Source: Pseudokineococcus marinus (lineage in GTDB: Bacteria > Actinomycetota > Actinomycetes > Actinomycetales > Quadrisphaeraceae). Taken from it: 64,000 nucleotides of DNA. A model generated the notes under the pieces. That model saw nothing but the letters and a program-made list of their open reading frames with translations. It was not told the DNA's origin and did not search any database. The position numbers and the translations under genes are program-made. The DNA lies in the NCBI RefSeq assembly GCF_037482405.1, contig NZ_JBBHZZ010000008.1, positions 62,001 to 126,000 of the forward strand, written 5' to 3'. Shown one piece after another: positions 55,939 to 64,000 of this stretch. Position 1 is the stretch's first letter. Each line of letters begins with the position of its first letter.

Positions 55939-56083
55939 GAGGAGCTCCTGGGGAACGGCGGGACGGACGTGGTCCCAGTGTCCCCGACGCCGGCGGTCGC
56001 TCCGACCGTCGCGCGCAGGCAGGTTAGGCCTCGTCAGCAGGTGGGCCCGCGGCGCTCGTCGCGGACCACGCGCTGGGCGCTGG

Positions 56084-57217
56084 TCACCGCCCCGTCGGCT
56101 GGTCGTCGGCTGGTCGCCCGAGCGGGGCGCGATCGGCGGGGACAGGACCGGTGCTGCCTCGGACGACGAACTCGGCGGCCGGGAGGGCGACGCGGTCGGG
56201 CTCGCGCCCCTCGACCGTCGCGATGAGGGCGAGGGCGCACGCCCGCCCCCACTCGACGACGTCCTGCCGCACCGTCGTGAGCGACGGCTGGACGTACGGG
56301 GCGAGCGGGATGTCGTCGTACCCGACCACCGACAGGTCCGACGGGACCCGCACGCCGCGGTCGGCGGCGGCGGACATCCCGGCGATCGCCATGAGGTCGT
56401 TGGCGAAGACGATGGCGGTCGGCGGGTCGGACCGATCGAGCAGCTCGTGGGTGGCCCGCGCTCCGGCAGCGCCGGTGAAGTCGCCCTCGACGACCGGGCC
56501 GGGCGCCAGGCCCAGCGCGACGAGCTCCTGCTCCCAGGCCTGGCGCCTGACCTCCGAGTGGACATAGCCGGGCACTCCCGCGACGTGCGCGATCCGACGG
56601 TGCCCCAGCGCGCTGAGGTGACGCACGGCGCGCCTCACCCCGGCCGCGTCGTCGAGGCCGATGGTCCCGGCCGGCTCGTCGGACGCGGCGGCCGGGCCGA
56701 CGACGACGTGGGGCAGCCACAGGCGGTCGAGCTCACCGACCCGCTCGTCGTCGAGACGCATGTCGGTGAGGAAGACCCCGTCGACGCGGGACTCGTGGGC
56801 GAAGCGCTCGTACGCCCTCTTCTCAGCGGCCCGGTCCGGCACGACCTGGAGGACGAGGGCGTACCCGCCGTCGGACGAGCCGCTCTCGACGCCGGCGACG
56901 AACTGGGGGAAGAAGGGGTCGTTGCTCAGCAGCTCGGGCGCGCGCCGGATGACGAGCCCGAGGGCCTGCGCGCGACTGCGGGACAGGGCCCGCGCCCGTG
57001 CGTCGGGCCGCCAGTCGAGCTCACGCGCCGCCGCCAGGATGCGCTCCCGGGCCGCTTCACCCACGCCGGGCCGTCCGTTGAAGACGAAGGACACCGCGCT
57101 CTTCGAGACGTTGGCCCGCGCCGCGACGTCGCCGATGGTCACCTTGCGCTCGCGGCCGGGGCGACGCAGGGGCGCGGGCCCCGCGCCGTCGGAGACCGGA
57201 CGAGCTGGGCTGACCAC
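56084..57217 (-). CDS. LacI family transcriptional regulator
   Basis: A 377-aa repressor. HTH with hinge: VTIGDVAARANVSKSAVSFVFNGRPGV, then the periplasmic-binding-protein-like effector domain (LGLVIRRAPEL, VVGYDDIPLAPYVQPSLTTVRQD). The N-terminus carries about 25 extra residues if GTG 57217 is used; GTG/ATG choices closer to the HTH are lacking. It is divergent from a sugar ABC transporter/GH130 operon and probably controls it by binding two AACCGG(A/T)TTACTCC sites between the genes. Confidence 0.92.
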   Translation of the reverse strand: MVSPARPVSDGAGPAPLRRPGRERKVTIGDVAARANVSKSAVSFVFNGRPGVGEAARERILAAARELDWRPDARARALSRSRAQALGLVIRRAPELLSNDPFFPQFVAGVESGSSDGGYALVLQVVPDRAAEKRAYERFAHESRVDGVFLTDMRLDDERVGELDRLWLPHVVVGPAAASDEPAGTIGLDDAAGVRRAVRHLSALGHRRIAHVAGVPGYVHSEVRRQAWEQELVALGLAPGPVVEGDFTGAAGARATHELLDRSDPPTAIVFANDLMAIAGMSAAADRGVRVPSDLSVVGYDDIPLAPYVQPSLTTVRQDVVEWGRACALALIATVEGREPDRVALPAAEFVVRGSTGPVPADRAPLGRPADDQPTGR

Positions 57218-57240
57218 CGACGGAGCATAACCCGCAGAGG

Positions 57241-57258
57241 AGTAATCCGGTTCTGTCC
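57241..57258. promoter_or_regulatory. second LacI-type operator (near lacI-like gene)
   Basis: On the - strand this reads AGAACCGGATTACTCC, which matches the other site (AAACCGGTTTACTCC) at nearly all positions. It is 24 bp before the LacI-family start, fitting autoregulation. Confidence 0.6.
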
Positions 57259-57304
57259 CCGAGGAGGCGGTCGGCGCTGGCCCGTTCCGCTCGCGCGGGG
57301 TTGG

Positions 57305-57333
57305 TTGACGCCGATTGTTCAAACCGGTTTACT
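57305..57333 (+). promoter_or_regulatory. promoter and LacI-type operator of the sugar ABC/GH130 operon
   Basis: TTGACG (57305-57310) and TTTACT (57328-57333) are 17 bp apart, a good sigma-70-like promoter. The perfect palindrome AAACCGGTTT (57321-57330), with the central CG pair typical of LacI operators, overlaps the -10 box. Repressor binding would block transcription of the permease genes. Confidence 0.75.
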
Positions 57334-57388
57334 CCCCGCGTCGACGCAGTCGGCCGACGACCCCAGACCCGCAGGAGTGGACGCGACG

Positions 57389-58444
57389 ATGCGGACCGAG
57401 CGCTCGACACCGCCCCGGAGCGGCCCGCTGGCCGAGGCGCGGCCTCACGTCGAGGGGACGAGCCCCGGCGCGACGTCCGCCGAGCTCCCGCCCACCACGG
57501 GGCCCACCACGGGGCCGACCACCGGGCCCAGCGCCCCTCCCCCGCGCCGGCTGCCGCGCGGGCGCCGCCTCCAGCGGTGGCTCGGCGAGAACCCGCTGGG
57601 CGTGGTCCTCAGTGCGCCCTACGTGGCGTTCGTCGTCGTCGTCTTCCTCGTCCCCTTCGGCTTCGGGCTGTGGATGTCCGTCCACGACTTCTTCTTCACG
57701 GCCCCGGGCGTCGCGGTGCCGCACCCCTTCGTCGGGGCGGAGAACTTCCGCGAGGTCCTGTCCGACCCGCTCGTGCGGCAGGCGTTCCTGAACCTGCTCG
57801 TCTACCTCGTCATCAACATCCCGCTCACGCTGGCCCTCGGCCTCGCCCTGGCGACAGCGCTCCAGGCGGTCGTGCGGGGCCGGACCTCGTTCCGGGTCGC
57901 CTACTACATCCCCTACGTCACGGCCTCCGTCGCGACGCTCGCCGTGTGGATCTTCGCCTTCAGCGGCAACGGGGTCGTGAACTCGCTGCTGGGCGGCCTC
58001 TCCCCGGAGCCCTCGTGGCTGGCCAACCGGTCGCTCATCATGCCGCTCATCGCCGTCTACGTGACGTGGAAGAATCTGGGCTTCTTCGTCCTCCTCCTCG
58101 TCGCGGGCCTGCACAACATCCCGACCGAGCGCTACGAGGCGGCCTCCATCGACGGCGCGAACGCGTGGCAGCGCTTCCGCGACGTGACGCTGCCGGGCCT
58201 GCGCCCCGTCATCTCGCTCGTCGTGCTGCTCAGCATCATCATCACCGGCCAGCTCTTCACCGAGCCCTACCTGCTCACCGGCGGCGGCCCCGACGGCGCG
58301 TCGATGACGCCGGCGCTCCTCATGTACCAGGAGGGCATCCAGCAGGGGAAGCCGGACGTCGCCGCCGCGGTGGGCGTCCTGCTCGTGCTCGGGGTCATGG
58401 TCCTCGCGCTCCTGTCCCGTCGCGTCACCGAGAGGGAGTCCTGA
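57389..58444 (+). CDS. carbohydrate ABC transporter permease (MalF type)
   Basis: A 351-aa membrane protein with a Pro/Thr-rich cytoplasmic N-terminus (TTGPTTGPTTG repeats), then six TM helices. The EAA loop is EAASIDGANAWQRFRDVTLPGL, which docks the ATPase. It is first of two permease genes; the next starts one base after the stop. ATG 57389 has AGGAG eleven bases upstream. No substrate-binding protein or ATPase gene is present in this operon, so they must be encoded elsewhere. Confidence 0.93.
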   Translation: MRTERSTPPRSGPLAEARPHVEGTSPGATSAELPPTTGPTTGPTTGPSAPPPRRLPRGRRLQRWLGENPLGVVLSAPYVAFVVVVFLVPFGFGLWMSVHDFFFTAPGVAVPHPFVGAENFREVLSDPLVRQAFLNLLVYLVINIPLTLALGLALATALQAVVRGRTSFRVAYYIPYVTASVATLAVWIFAFSGNGVVNSLLGGLSPEPSWLANRSLIMPLIAVYVTWKNLGFFVLLLVAGLHNIPTERYEAASIDGANAWQRFRDVTLPGLRPVISLVVLLSIIITGQLFTEPYLLTGGGPDGASMTPALLMYQEGIQQGKPDVAAAVGVLLVLGVMVLALLSRRVTERES

Positions 58445-58445
58445 C

Positions 58446-59327
58446 ATGCCGGCACCCGCGACCACGAGCCGACCGACCCGCCCGCAGCGGCGGTCTCGGT
58501 CCGCCGTGCCCGCCGTGCGCTTCGGGCTCCTGCTCGTCGGCGCGCTCGCCGCGCTCGCGCCCTTCTACTACATGGTCGTCGGCGCCCTCCAGGAGCAGCG
58601 GGACGCGAGCCCGCTCGGCCTGCTCCCGCGCCCGGGCAACCTCACCCTCGCCAACTTCGCCGAGATCAACGCGTCCGTCGACCTGCTGCGCTCGCTCCTC
58701 AACTCCGTCGTCATGACCGCCGGTGTCGTCGGGTGCACGCTCGTCTTCGGCCTGCTGGTCGGCTACGCGCTCGCGGTGCTGTCCTTCCGCGGCCAGGGGC
58801 TGGTGTTCGCGCTGGTCCTGCTCGTCCAGGCCATCCCGTTCCAGCTGCTCATGGTCCCGCTCTACGTCATGGTCGTGCGCTACTTCGGCCTCGCGGACAC
58901 CTACACCGGGATGGTCCTGCCCTTCGCGATCAACTCCGTCGCGGTCCTCATCTTCCGGCAGTACTTCGTGCAGATCCCGCGCGACGTCTTCGACGCGGCG
59001 CGCCTCGACGGCGCCGGCGAGCTCCGCATCCTGCGGTCCATCGCCGTCCCCCTCGTGCGCCCCGCCGTGCTCACGGCCATGCTCGTCACCTTCATCGGCC
59101 CGTGGAACGAGTTCCTCTGGCCGTTCCTCATCACGAAGCAGCCGGACATGCAGCCGCTCGCGGTCAGCCTGGCCAACTTCTCGCAGACCAACGGCATCCT
59201 CCTGCAGAACCCGGTGGGAGCCGTCCTGGCGGGCGCCTGCGTCCTCGCCGTGCCCGTCGTCCTGCTCTTCGTGCTGTTCCAGCGCCAGTTCACCTCGGCC
59301 GACCTCGGCTCGTCCGTCAAGGGCTGA
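58446..59327 (+). CDS. carbohydrate ABC transporter permease (MalG type)
   Basis: A 293-aa permease with six TM helices and the EAA-type loop VFDAARLDGAGELRILRSIAVPLVRP. The ending TSADLGSSVKG is usual for MalG-like proteins. ATG 58446 follows the first permease gene immediately. Together they should form the channel for an oligosaccharide, possibly a mannoside given the GH130 gene downstream. Confidence 0.94.
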   Translation: MPAPATTSRPTRPQRRSRSAVPAVRFGLLLVGALAALAPFYYMVVGALQEQRDASPLGLLPRPGNLTLANFAEINASVDLLRSLLNSVVMTAGVVGCTLVFGLLVGYALAVLSFRGQGLVFALVLLVQAIPFQLLMVPLYVMVVRYFGLADTYTGMVLPFAINSVAVLIFRQYFVQIPRDVFDAARLDGAGELRILRSIAVPLVRPAVLTAMLVTFIGPWNEFLWPFLITKQPDMQPLAVSLANFSQTNGILLQNPVGAVLAGACVLAVPVVLLFVLFQRQFTSADLGSSVKG

Positions 59328-59383
59328 GCCCGCCCCGTCCACCCGGGCCGGGAGCCGGTCCGCCGACCCGAGAGGCCCACGTC

Positions 59384-60478
59384 ATGGCACCTGCCACCGA
59401 CCGCCCCCTGACCGTCAGCATCCCCTACGCGCTGCGGCGGGTGGGCACGATCATGACCCCCGCAGCCGGTGACCCCCTCGAGGCGGAAGGTGTCCTCAAC
59501 CCGGCCACGGCGTGGGGCCCCGACGGCGAGCTCTACCTGTACCCGCGCGTCGTCGCCGAGGGCAACGTCTCGCGGGTGGCGCGGGCGCGGGTGCTCCTCG
59601 AGGACGGCGTCCCCGTCGGCGTCGAGCGGCTGGGGATCGTGCTCGCACCCGACGAGGGGTGGGAGCGTGGCGCGACCAACGCCGGCGTCGAGGACCCGCG
59701 CATCACCTACGTGCCCGCTCTCGGCGTGCACCTCATGACGTACGTCGCCTACGGACCGCTCGGCCCCAAGCCCGCCCTGGCCGTCTCGGAGGACACCGAG
59801 ACGTGGCGGCGGCTCGGGCCGATCCGGTTCTCGTACCAGCCCGAGCTCGACACCGACCTCAACCTCTTTCCCAACAAGGACGTGGTCTTCTTCCCCGAGC
59901 CGGTCCTCGACCCCGCGGGACGTCCCGCGCTGGCCGTCCTGCACCGGCCCATGTGGGACCTCGACTGGCTCCGGCCCGGCGAGGGCGCTCCCATGCCCGC
60001 GGGTGTCTCGGACGCGCGGCCGTCGGTGTGGATCGGCTACGTCCCGCTCGAGGACGCGACCGCCGACCTGGGCGCGGCGACCTTCATCACGCGGTCGTCG
60101 CCGCTCCTCGCACCGGAGGCCGCCTACGAGGAGTCCAAGATCGGGGCCGGACCGGCGCCGCTGCGCGTCCCGGAGGGATGGCTCGTGCTGCACCACGGCG
60201 TCTCCGGGGTCACGGTCAAGGGCTTCGAGCTCGCGCACGGCGCCCGCTACGTGGCCGGCGCCGTCCTGCTCGACGCCGAGGACCCGCGACGCGTGCTGGC
60301 CCGCACCCCCGAGCCGCTGCTCGTGCCCGAGACGCAGGAGGAGCTGCGGGGGACGCTCGGCAACGTCGTCTTCCCGACCGCCGTCGAGGAGGTCGAGGGC
60401 CGCACCTTCGTCTTCTACGGGATGGCGGACTCCGCCATCGGCGTGGCCGAGCTCGTCCGCACCGACGCCCCCGCCTGA
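59384..60478 (+). CDS. GH130 family beta-mannoside phosphorylase/glycosidase
   Basis: A 364-aa five-bladed propeller enzyme. The catalytic Asp is D104 in NAGVEDPRITYV; HHGVSGVTVKGFELA and FPTAVEEVEGRTFVFYGMAD also match GH130. Family members split beta-mannosides using phosphate to give mannose 1-phosphate, or hydrolyse beta-1,2-mannosides. The specific linkage is not evident. ATG 59384 was used. It is third gene of the LacI-controlled operon, which ends in a very strong hairpin. Confidence 0.92.
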   Translation: MAPATDRPLTVSIPYALRRVGTIMTPAAGDPLEAEGVLNPATAWGPDGELYLYPRVVAEGNVSRVARARVLLEDGVPVGVERLGIVLAPDEGWERGATNAGVEDPRITYVPALGVHLMTYVAYGPLGPKPALAVSEDTETWRRLGPIRFSYQPELDTDLNLFPNKDVVFFPEPVLDPAGRPALAVLHRPMWDLDWLRPGEGAPMPAGVSDARPSVWIGYVPLEDATADLGAATFITRSSPLLAPEAAYEESKIGAGPAPLRVPEGWLVLHHGVSGVTVKGFELAHGARYVAGAVLLDAEDPRRVLARTPEPLLVPETQEELRGTLGNVVFPTAVEEVEGRTFVFYGMADSAIGVAELVRTDAPA

Positions 60479-60485
60479 GCCGCCG

Positions 60486-60534
60486 CACGACGGACGACGC
60501 CCCCGGCCGCAGGCCGGGGGCGTCGTCCGTCGTG
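60486..60534. terminator. strong terminator after the GH130 gene
   Basis: A 23-bp perfect stem (CACGACGGACGACGCCCCCG, then GCC, with its complement) around a GCA loop, 7 bp after the GH130 stop. No T-tract follows. Confidence 0.9.
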
Positions 60535-60564
60535 TGCACGGGGTGGTCCCGTGCGGCCGGCCGG

Positions 60565-60735
60565 NNNNNNNNNNNNNNNNNNNNNNNNNNNNNNNNNNNN
60601 NNNNNNNNNNNNNNNNNNNNNNNNNNNNNNNNNNNNNNNNNNNNNNNNNNNNNNNNNNNNNNNNNNNNNNNNNNNNNNNNNNNNNNNNNNNNNNNNNNNN
60701 NNNNNNNNNNNNNNNNNNNNNNNNNNNNNNNNNNN
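60565..60735. other. assembly gap (171 N)
   Basis: Unknown bases; true gap length may differ. It lies between the GH130 terminator and the stop codon of the PL8 gene, so no visible coding sequence is interrupted, but small genes could be hidden. Confidence 0.99.
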
Positions 60736-60736
60736 A

Positions 60737-63700
60737 TCAGCGCCCGCTCGGGCGCACGGGCTTGAGCCCGTCGAGGGCGTCGGCGAGGGCTGCGGCAGCG
60801 GCGTCCACCTCGTCACGGCTCGCCGCGTCCGCGGCGAGGACGGACTTGGCCGCCTCGAGCGCCGGCAGGAGCGGGGCCCAGGTCCGCTGCGACCACTCCC
60901 GGCTGTCGAGCGCGTCCGCCTCGTCGACCAGCGCCTCGAGCGCCGAGGTGTCGACGTCGACCGCGACGTCGCACCACGCGATCTCGTCACCGGCGGAGTG
61001 CGTGAGGAGCACCGACGTCGCGCCGGAGGGCCCGGTGGCGAGCGGGACCTCGACGGCTCCGTCGTCAGTGACCTCCGGTGCGCCGACCACCCGGGCCACC
61101 GTGTCGTCGAGCGAGTACGCGGTGAACTGGTCGTCGGCGACGACGGGCGACACCGACGCCGTGACCCCACCGGTCGCGACGGGAGCCAGGTGGACGGCCT
61201 CGTCGGAGCAGGTGAGGTTGAAACCGCCGTACACCTCGAGGTCGAAGACGGAGAGGCCGTACTTCGTGGCCGGCAGCCCGATGATCCGGACGTACCGCGC
61301 CTCGGTCCGGTCGATGTCGACGACGTCGCGCAGGCCGCTCGACCGCCCCTGCACCCGGGCCAGGTCCACCCACGACTCGCCGTCGAGCGACCCCTGGACG
61401 CGGTAGTCGTCCGACGTCGCGGCCTCCCACGTCACCGCGACGCGGCTGACGGCCCGGACGTCCTCGAGGTCCACCTGCAACCAGCGCTCCGTCGTGTACG
61501 GCGCGTCCTGGCGCTGGGAGGCCCACCGGGTCGTCGGGTCGCCGTCGACGGCGTTCGCCGCGGCCAGGCCGCTGCTGTACGTCGACTGCGCCGTGACGGG
61601 TCGACCGAGCGCGAGGTCGGGCCGCGCCGGCGCGGGCTCGAGGGCGTCGAGGAGGGCGTCGTCAGAGAAGACCTCCATCTCCCACACCGAGACGCCCCAC
61701 CGGCTGTCGCTGCGCCGGACCGTCTGCATCCGCACGTACCGCCCCTCGGCCTCGAGGGACAGCAGGTCGGTGCCCCCGTCGCTGCCGGCACCGGTGGTCG
61801 CGTACGCCGTCTCCCACGTCCCGCCGTCGTCGGACACCTGGATCTCGTACTGGCGGGCGAAGGAGGCCTCCCAGCGCAGCCGGACGGTGGAGACCGGCTG
61901 CACCGAGCCCAGGTCGACCTGGAGCCACGACCTGTCGTCGACGGGCGCGATCCAGCGCGTGGCCAGGTTCCCGTCGACGGCGTTGCCGCCGACGCCCCCG
62001 GAGGCGCTCGCGGCGCGGCCCAGCGCGAGGTTGACGCTCGTCTCCGGGGTGAGCTCCCGGACCGAGAAGCCGGCCCCGCCGGAGCTCTCGAGCATGACGA
62101 CGCGGAGGAAGGAGGCGGGCCGCGGGTCGAGCTCGATGCTCGACGTGCCGCCGTCGCCGTCCTGGACGAACCTGCGGTCGGTCCACGTCGTGCCGTCGGT
62201 CGACGTCTGGACGAGGTACCGCGTCGCGTGGTCCTCGCCCCAGTCGATGCGGAGGCCGGTGAGGTAGGAGCCCGGCTCCAGCCGCGAGGCCAACCACGTC
62301 GTGCCGTCCGGTCCCGAGCGCCACTCGGTGCCCTCGTCGCCGTCGCCGGCGAGGGCCGCGCCGTGGTCGACCGCCGCGCGGCTCGCGGTGAGGGGCGAGG
62401 CGCCGGGATCGGTGTTCGAGGCGAGGGCGCCGGTCACGCTACGACCGAGGTCGGGACCGGCACCGAGGGCGAAGGTGCCGTGGACGGCCTCATCGCCGTC
62501 GGAGAGCGAGACGTCGACGACGAGACCCGGACGCTCCGGGTTGCTGACCGTCACGACCGGGGTCCGGCCCGACTCGTCGAGGATGACGAGGCAGGGCTCG
62601 CTCACCTCCAGCGAGCGGCCGTCACCGAGGTCGAGCGGACCCGCCTCCGCGAAGGTCGCCATGGTGAGGTCGAGCTTGTCGTGCCGGACCGCCTGGAGGG
62701 CGGCGTCGTTGCGCAGGACGTCCACGGCCGGCTTCCGGGCGTAGTTGCGCACCTTGTTCTCCGGCATGGCCGGCAGCACGACGTACTCGTACGACGCGTC
62801 CTCCGGCGCCACGCCGTGGTCGACGTACAGGGTGAAGGCACGGTGCGTCTCGGGGTCCTCACCGAGCCAGCTGCCGGTCTGGTCCGCGTTCGCGACGTGG
62901 ACCGTCTGCGAGCCGGGGAACACGTAGCCGACCCGGTCGTTGTAGGCCCACGACGCACCGGCCACCTCGGTGTCGGTGCCGGCCGCGACCGCCTCGCCGT
63001 CGACGGACGCGTTGCCCGCCGCGGCGACCTGGTTGACGGTCGTGTGGACGGCGACGTCCCGGTCGGACGTGATGCCGGTCCCGAGGGCCACCATCTCGTC
63101 GTCGAAGGCGAAGTAGCTCTTCTGCGCGCTCGCGCCCGCCCGGTCGAGCGTGAAGACCGTCGCGCCGTACGTGCCGTCGGAGACGCCGCCGGTGAAGCTG
63201 CCGCCGTTCGACAGCCGCCCGGCCGGACCGCGGTCCTGCTCCTTCGCGTACGGCGCGGTCACGCCGGGGTAGTGGAACCAGTCGAACGCGGGGCCGAGGT
63301 CCGTGTACTCCTCGTTCGTCACCTGGATGGCGGTGGCGCCGGAGGCGTTCCAGTAGACCTCGTTGCCGACCGAGGGGCGGAAGGTCGAGCGGTACTCGCC
63401 ACCCGTCGTGCGGCTGGAGTTGAGCTTCGTGAAGATCCCGTACTCGGGACGCAGGTGCGAGGCGAACTCCGAGCGCCAGAAGTACCGGTCGCCCGTGAGC
63501 CCGTTCCCGGGCGTCTCGCCGAGGACGTTGTCGAGCACGGCCTCGTAGTCGCGGGCGTACAGCGGGTCCGTCCGAGCCATCATCCGCAGCGGCTCGATGA
63601 ACTCGGCCGCGTAGCCCGTCACGCCCTCGACCGTCTTGGGGGGTCGGTAGCCGAGGTACAGCATCCCGATCTCCCCGCGGATCATCCACCGGGTGCCGCC

Positions 63701-64000
63701 GACGATGTACGCGGCGATCGTGTCGAGGTCGTCCCTGCTGAACGCGAGGCTCGTGCCGCGGGCGGCGTCAGCCCAGATCGCCACGTTGGCGAACAGGGCG
63801 AGGCCGTAGCCCTCGCTGTACAGCTGCGGGCCGTGCGCCCAGAAGCTGAGGTCGGGCTGCACGGCCTCGTTGACGTCCCCGGAGTCGTCGACGGCCACCG
63901 TGGCGACCATGGTGTCGAAGCCGGCCCTGATGTCCTCGACGTCCTCGGTCGCGACGGCCTCGAAGAGGTAGTTCGTCGTCCGCCAGGCGCCGTTCGCGCC
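60737..64000 (-). CDS. PL8 family polysaccharide lyase with three discoidin (F5/8C) domains, 5' end missing
   Basis: A secreted-type lyase of the hyaluronate/chondroitin/xanthan lyase family; 1087 residues are visible and the start lies beyond the window. The lyase core shows GDRYFWRSEFASHLRPEYGI, GGSFTGGVSDGTYGATVF and KSYFAFDDEMVALGTGI, typical PL8 blocks. Three F5/8-type C (CBM32-like) domains follow, two opening with NLALGRAA and DLALGRPV; they bind sugars. A FIVAR-like helical repeat closes the protein (ALEALVDEADALDSREW onward). No LPxTG anchor is visible before the stop at 60737. Which polysaccharide it cleaves is open. It converges on the GH130 operon across the gap. Confidence 0.9.
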   Translation of the reverse strand, partial: GANGAWRTTNYLFEAVATEDVEDIRAGFDTMVATVAVDDSGDVNEAVQPDLSFWAHGPQLYSEGYGLALFANVAIWADAARGTSLAFSRDDLDTIAAYIVGGTRWMIRGEIGMLYLGYRPPKTVEGVTGYAAEFIEPLRMMARTDPLYARDYEAVLDNVLGETPGNGLTGDRYFWRSEFASHLRPEYGIFTKLNSSRTTGGEYRSTFRPSVGNEVYWNASGATAIQVTNEEYTDLGPAFDWFHYPGVTAPYAKEQDRGPAGRLSNGGSFTGGVSDGTYGATVFTLDRAGASAQKSYFAFDDEMVALGTGITSDRDVAVHTTVNQVAAAGNASVDGEAVAAGTDTEVAGASWAYNDRVGYVFPGSQTVHVANADQTGSWLGEDPETHRAFTLYVDHGVAPEDASYEYVVLPAMPENKVRNYARKPAVDVLRNDAALQAVRHDKLDLTMATFAEAGPLDLGDGRSLEVSEPCLVILDESGRTPVVTVSNPERPGLVVDVSLSDGDEAVHGTFALGAGPDLGRSVTGALASNTDPGASPLTASRAAVDHGAALAGDGDEGTEWRSGPDGTTWLASRLEPGSYLTGLRIDWGEDHATRYLVQTSTDGTTWTDRRFVQDGDGGTSSIELDPRPASFLRVVMLESSGGAGFSVRELTPETSVNLALGRAASASGGVGGNAVDGNLATRWIAPVDDRSWLQVDLGSVQPVSTVRLRWEASFARQYEIQVSDDGGTWETAYATTGAGSDGGTDLLSLEAEGRYVRMQTVRRSDSRWGVSVWEMEVFSDDALLDALEPAPARPDLALGRPVTAQSTYSSGLAAANAVDGDPTTRWASQRQDAPYTTERWLQVDLEDVRAVSRVAVTWEAATSDDYRVQGSLDGESWVDLARVQGRSSGLRDVVDIDRTEARYVRIIGLPATKYGLSVFDLEVYGGFNLTCSDEAVHLAPVATGGVTASVSPVVADDQFTAYSLDDTVARVVGAPEVTDDGAVEVPLATGPSGATSVLLTHSAGDEIAWCDVAVDVDTSALEALVDEADALDSREWSQRTWAPLLPALEAAKSVLAADAASRDEVDAAAAALADALDGLKPVRPSGR

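Noticed and set aside
60565..60735. N run considered as a break inside a gene
   Set aside because: The PL8 stop codon lies at 60737-60739, just right of the gap, and the GH130 terminator lies left of it, so no visible gene is cut.

Overview
The window is 64 kb of very GC-rich DNA (third codon positions almost all G or C, many GTG starts, 4-bp ATGA/GTGA overlaps between genes). It comes from an actinomycete chromosome. Markers for this are GTP-dependent PEP carboxykinase, GAF-ANTAR proteins, F420-type luciferase-like oxidoreductases, an NrtR-nadABC-nifS cluster and a CsoR copper operon. A family within Actinomycetota (Kineosporiales- or Micrococcales-like) cannot be fixed from the sequence alone. 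There is one assembly gap (N run, 60565-60735). I see no rRNA, CRISPR array, transposase, integrase or prophage. One tRNA, tRNA-Ser(GCT), is present.

Layout. 1-9 kb: end of pckG, tRNA-Ser, a LytR-CpsA-Psr cell-wall ligase facing away from a class B penicillin-binding protein, small membrane/DinB/SRPBCC genes, and glycogen debranching enzyme glgX. 9-14 kb: a fatty-acid desaturase translationally coupled to a GAF-ANTAR protein, then a STAS-GGDEF protein and two more GAF-ANTAR proteins (a signalling patch). 14.5-21 kb: an ABC exporter, an MFS transporter with its GntR/FCD regulator, and a luciferase-like oxidoreductase coupled to a GH13 trehalose-synthase-like enzyme. 21-26 kb: an acid-sugar catabolic operon (KdgT-type permease, a single reading frame that fuses a DUF1537 kinase to PdxA, and a GntR/UTRA regulator) with a 31-bp palindromic operator. 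26-30.5 kb: FeS-type (6-4) photolyase, a frameshifted membrane-protein gene, a winged-helix AlkZ-like protein and a luciferase-like oxidoreductase.

30.7-36.6 kb is the NAD de novo operon nrtR-nadA-nadB-nadC-nifS. The nad genes and nifS overlap by 4 bp; nrtR lies 99 bp upstream of nadA. 36.7-42.2 kb runs rightward and is rich in metal-handling genes: ArsR regulator, Cys-rich CDF transporter, YcnI, CopC and a rhodanese. 42.3-46.9 kb is the nrdAB ribonucleotide reductase operon. NrdB has Phe in place of the radical Tyr (class Ic type). The leader carries a cobalamin riboswitch and, upstream of it, two NrdR-like boxes. 47-50.3 kb is the copper efflux operon csoR-copZ-small membrane protein-copA with a perfect CsoR-type operator.

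50.5-57 kb holds xylulokinase, a divergent MMPL/MarR pair with a 23-bp operator, a protein made of four cold-shock domains, and a LacI regulator. The LacI gene faces two sugar ABC permeases and a GH130 mannoside phosphorylase. After the gap lies a large, 5'-incomplete PL8 polysaccharide lyase with three discoidin domains. The most unusual items are the DUF1537-PdxA fusion, the four-cold-shock-domain protein, the doubly controlled class Ic reductase operon, and a small set of related intergenic palindromes.
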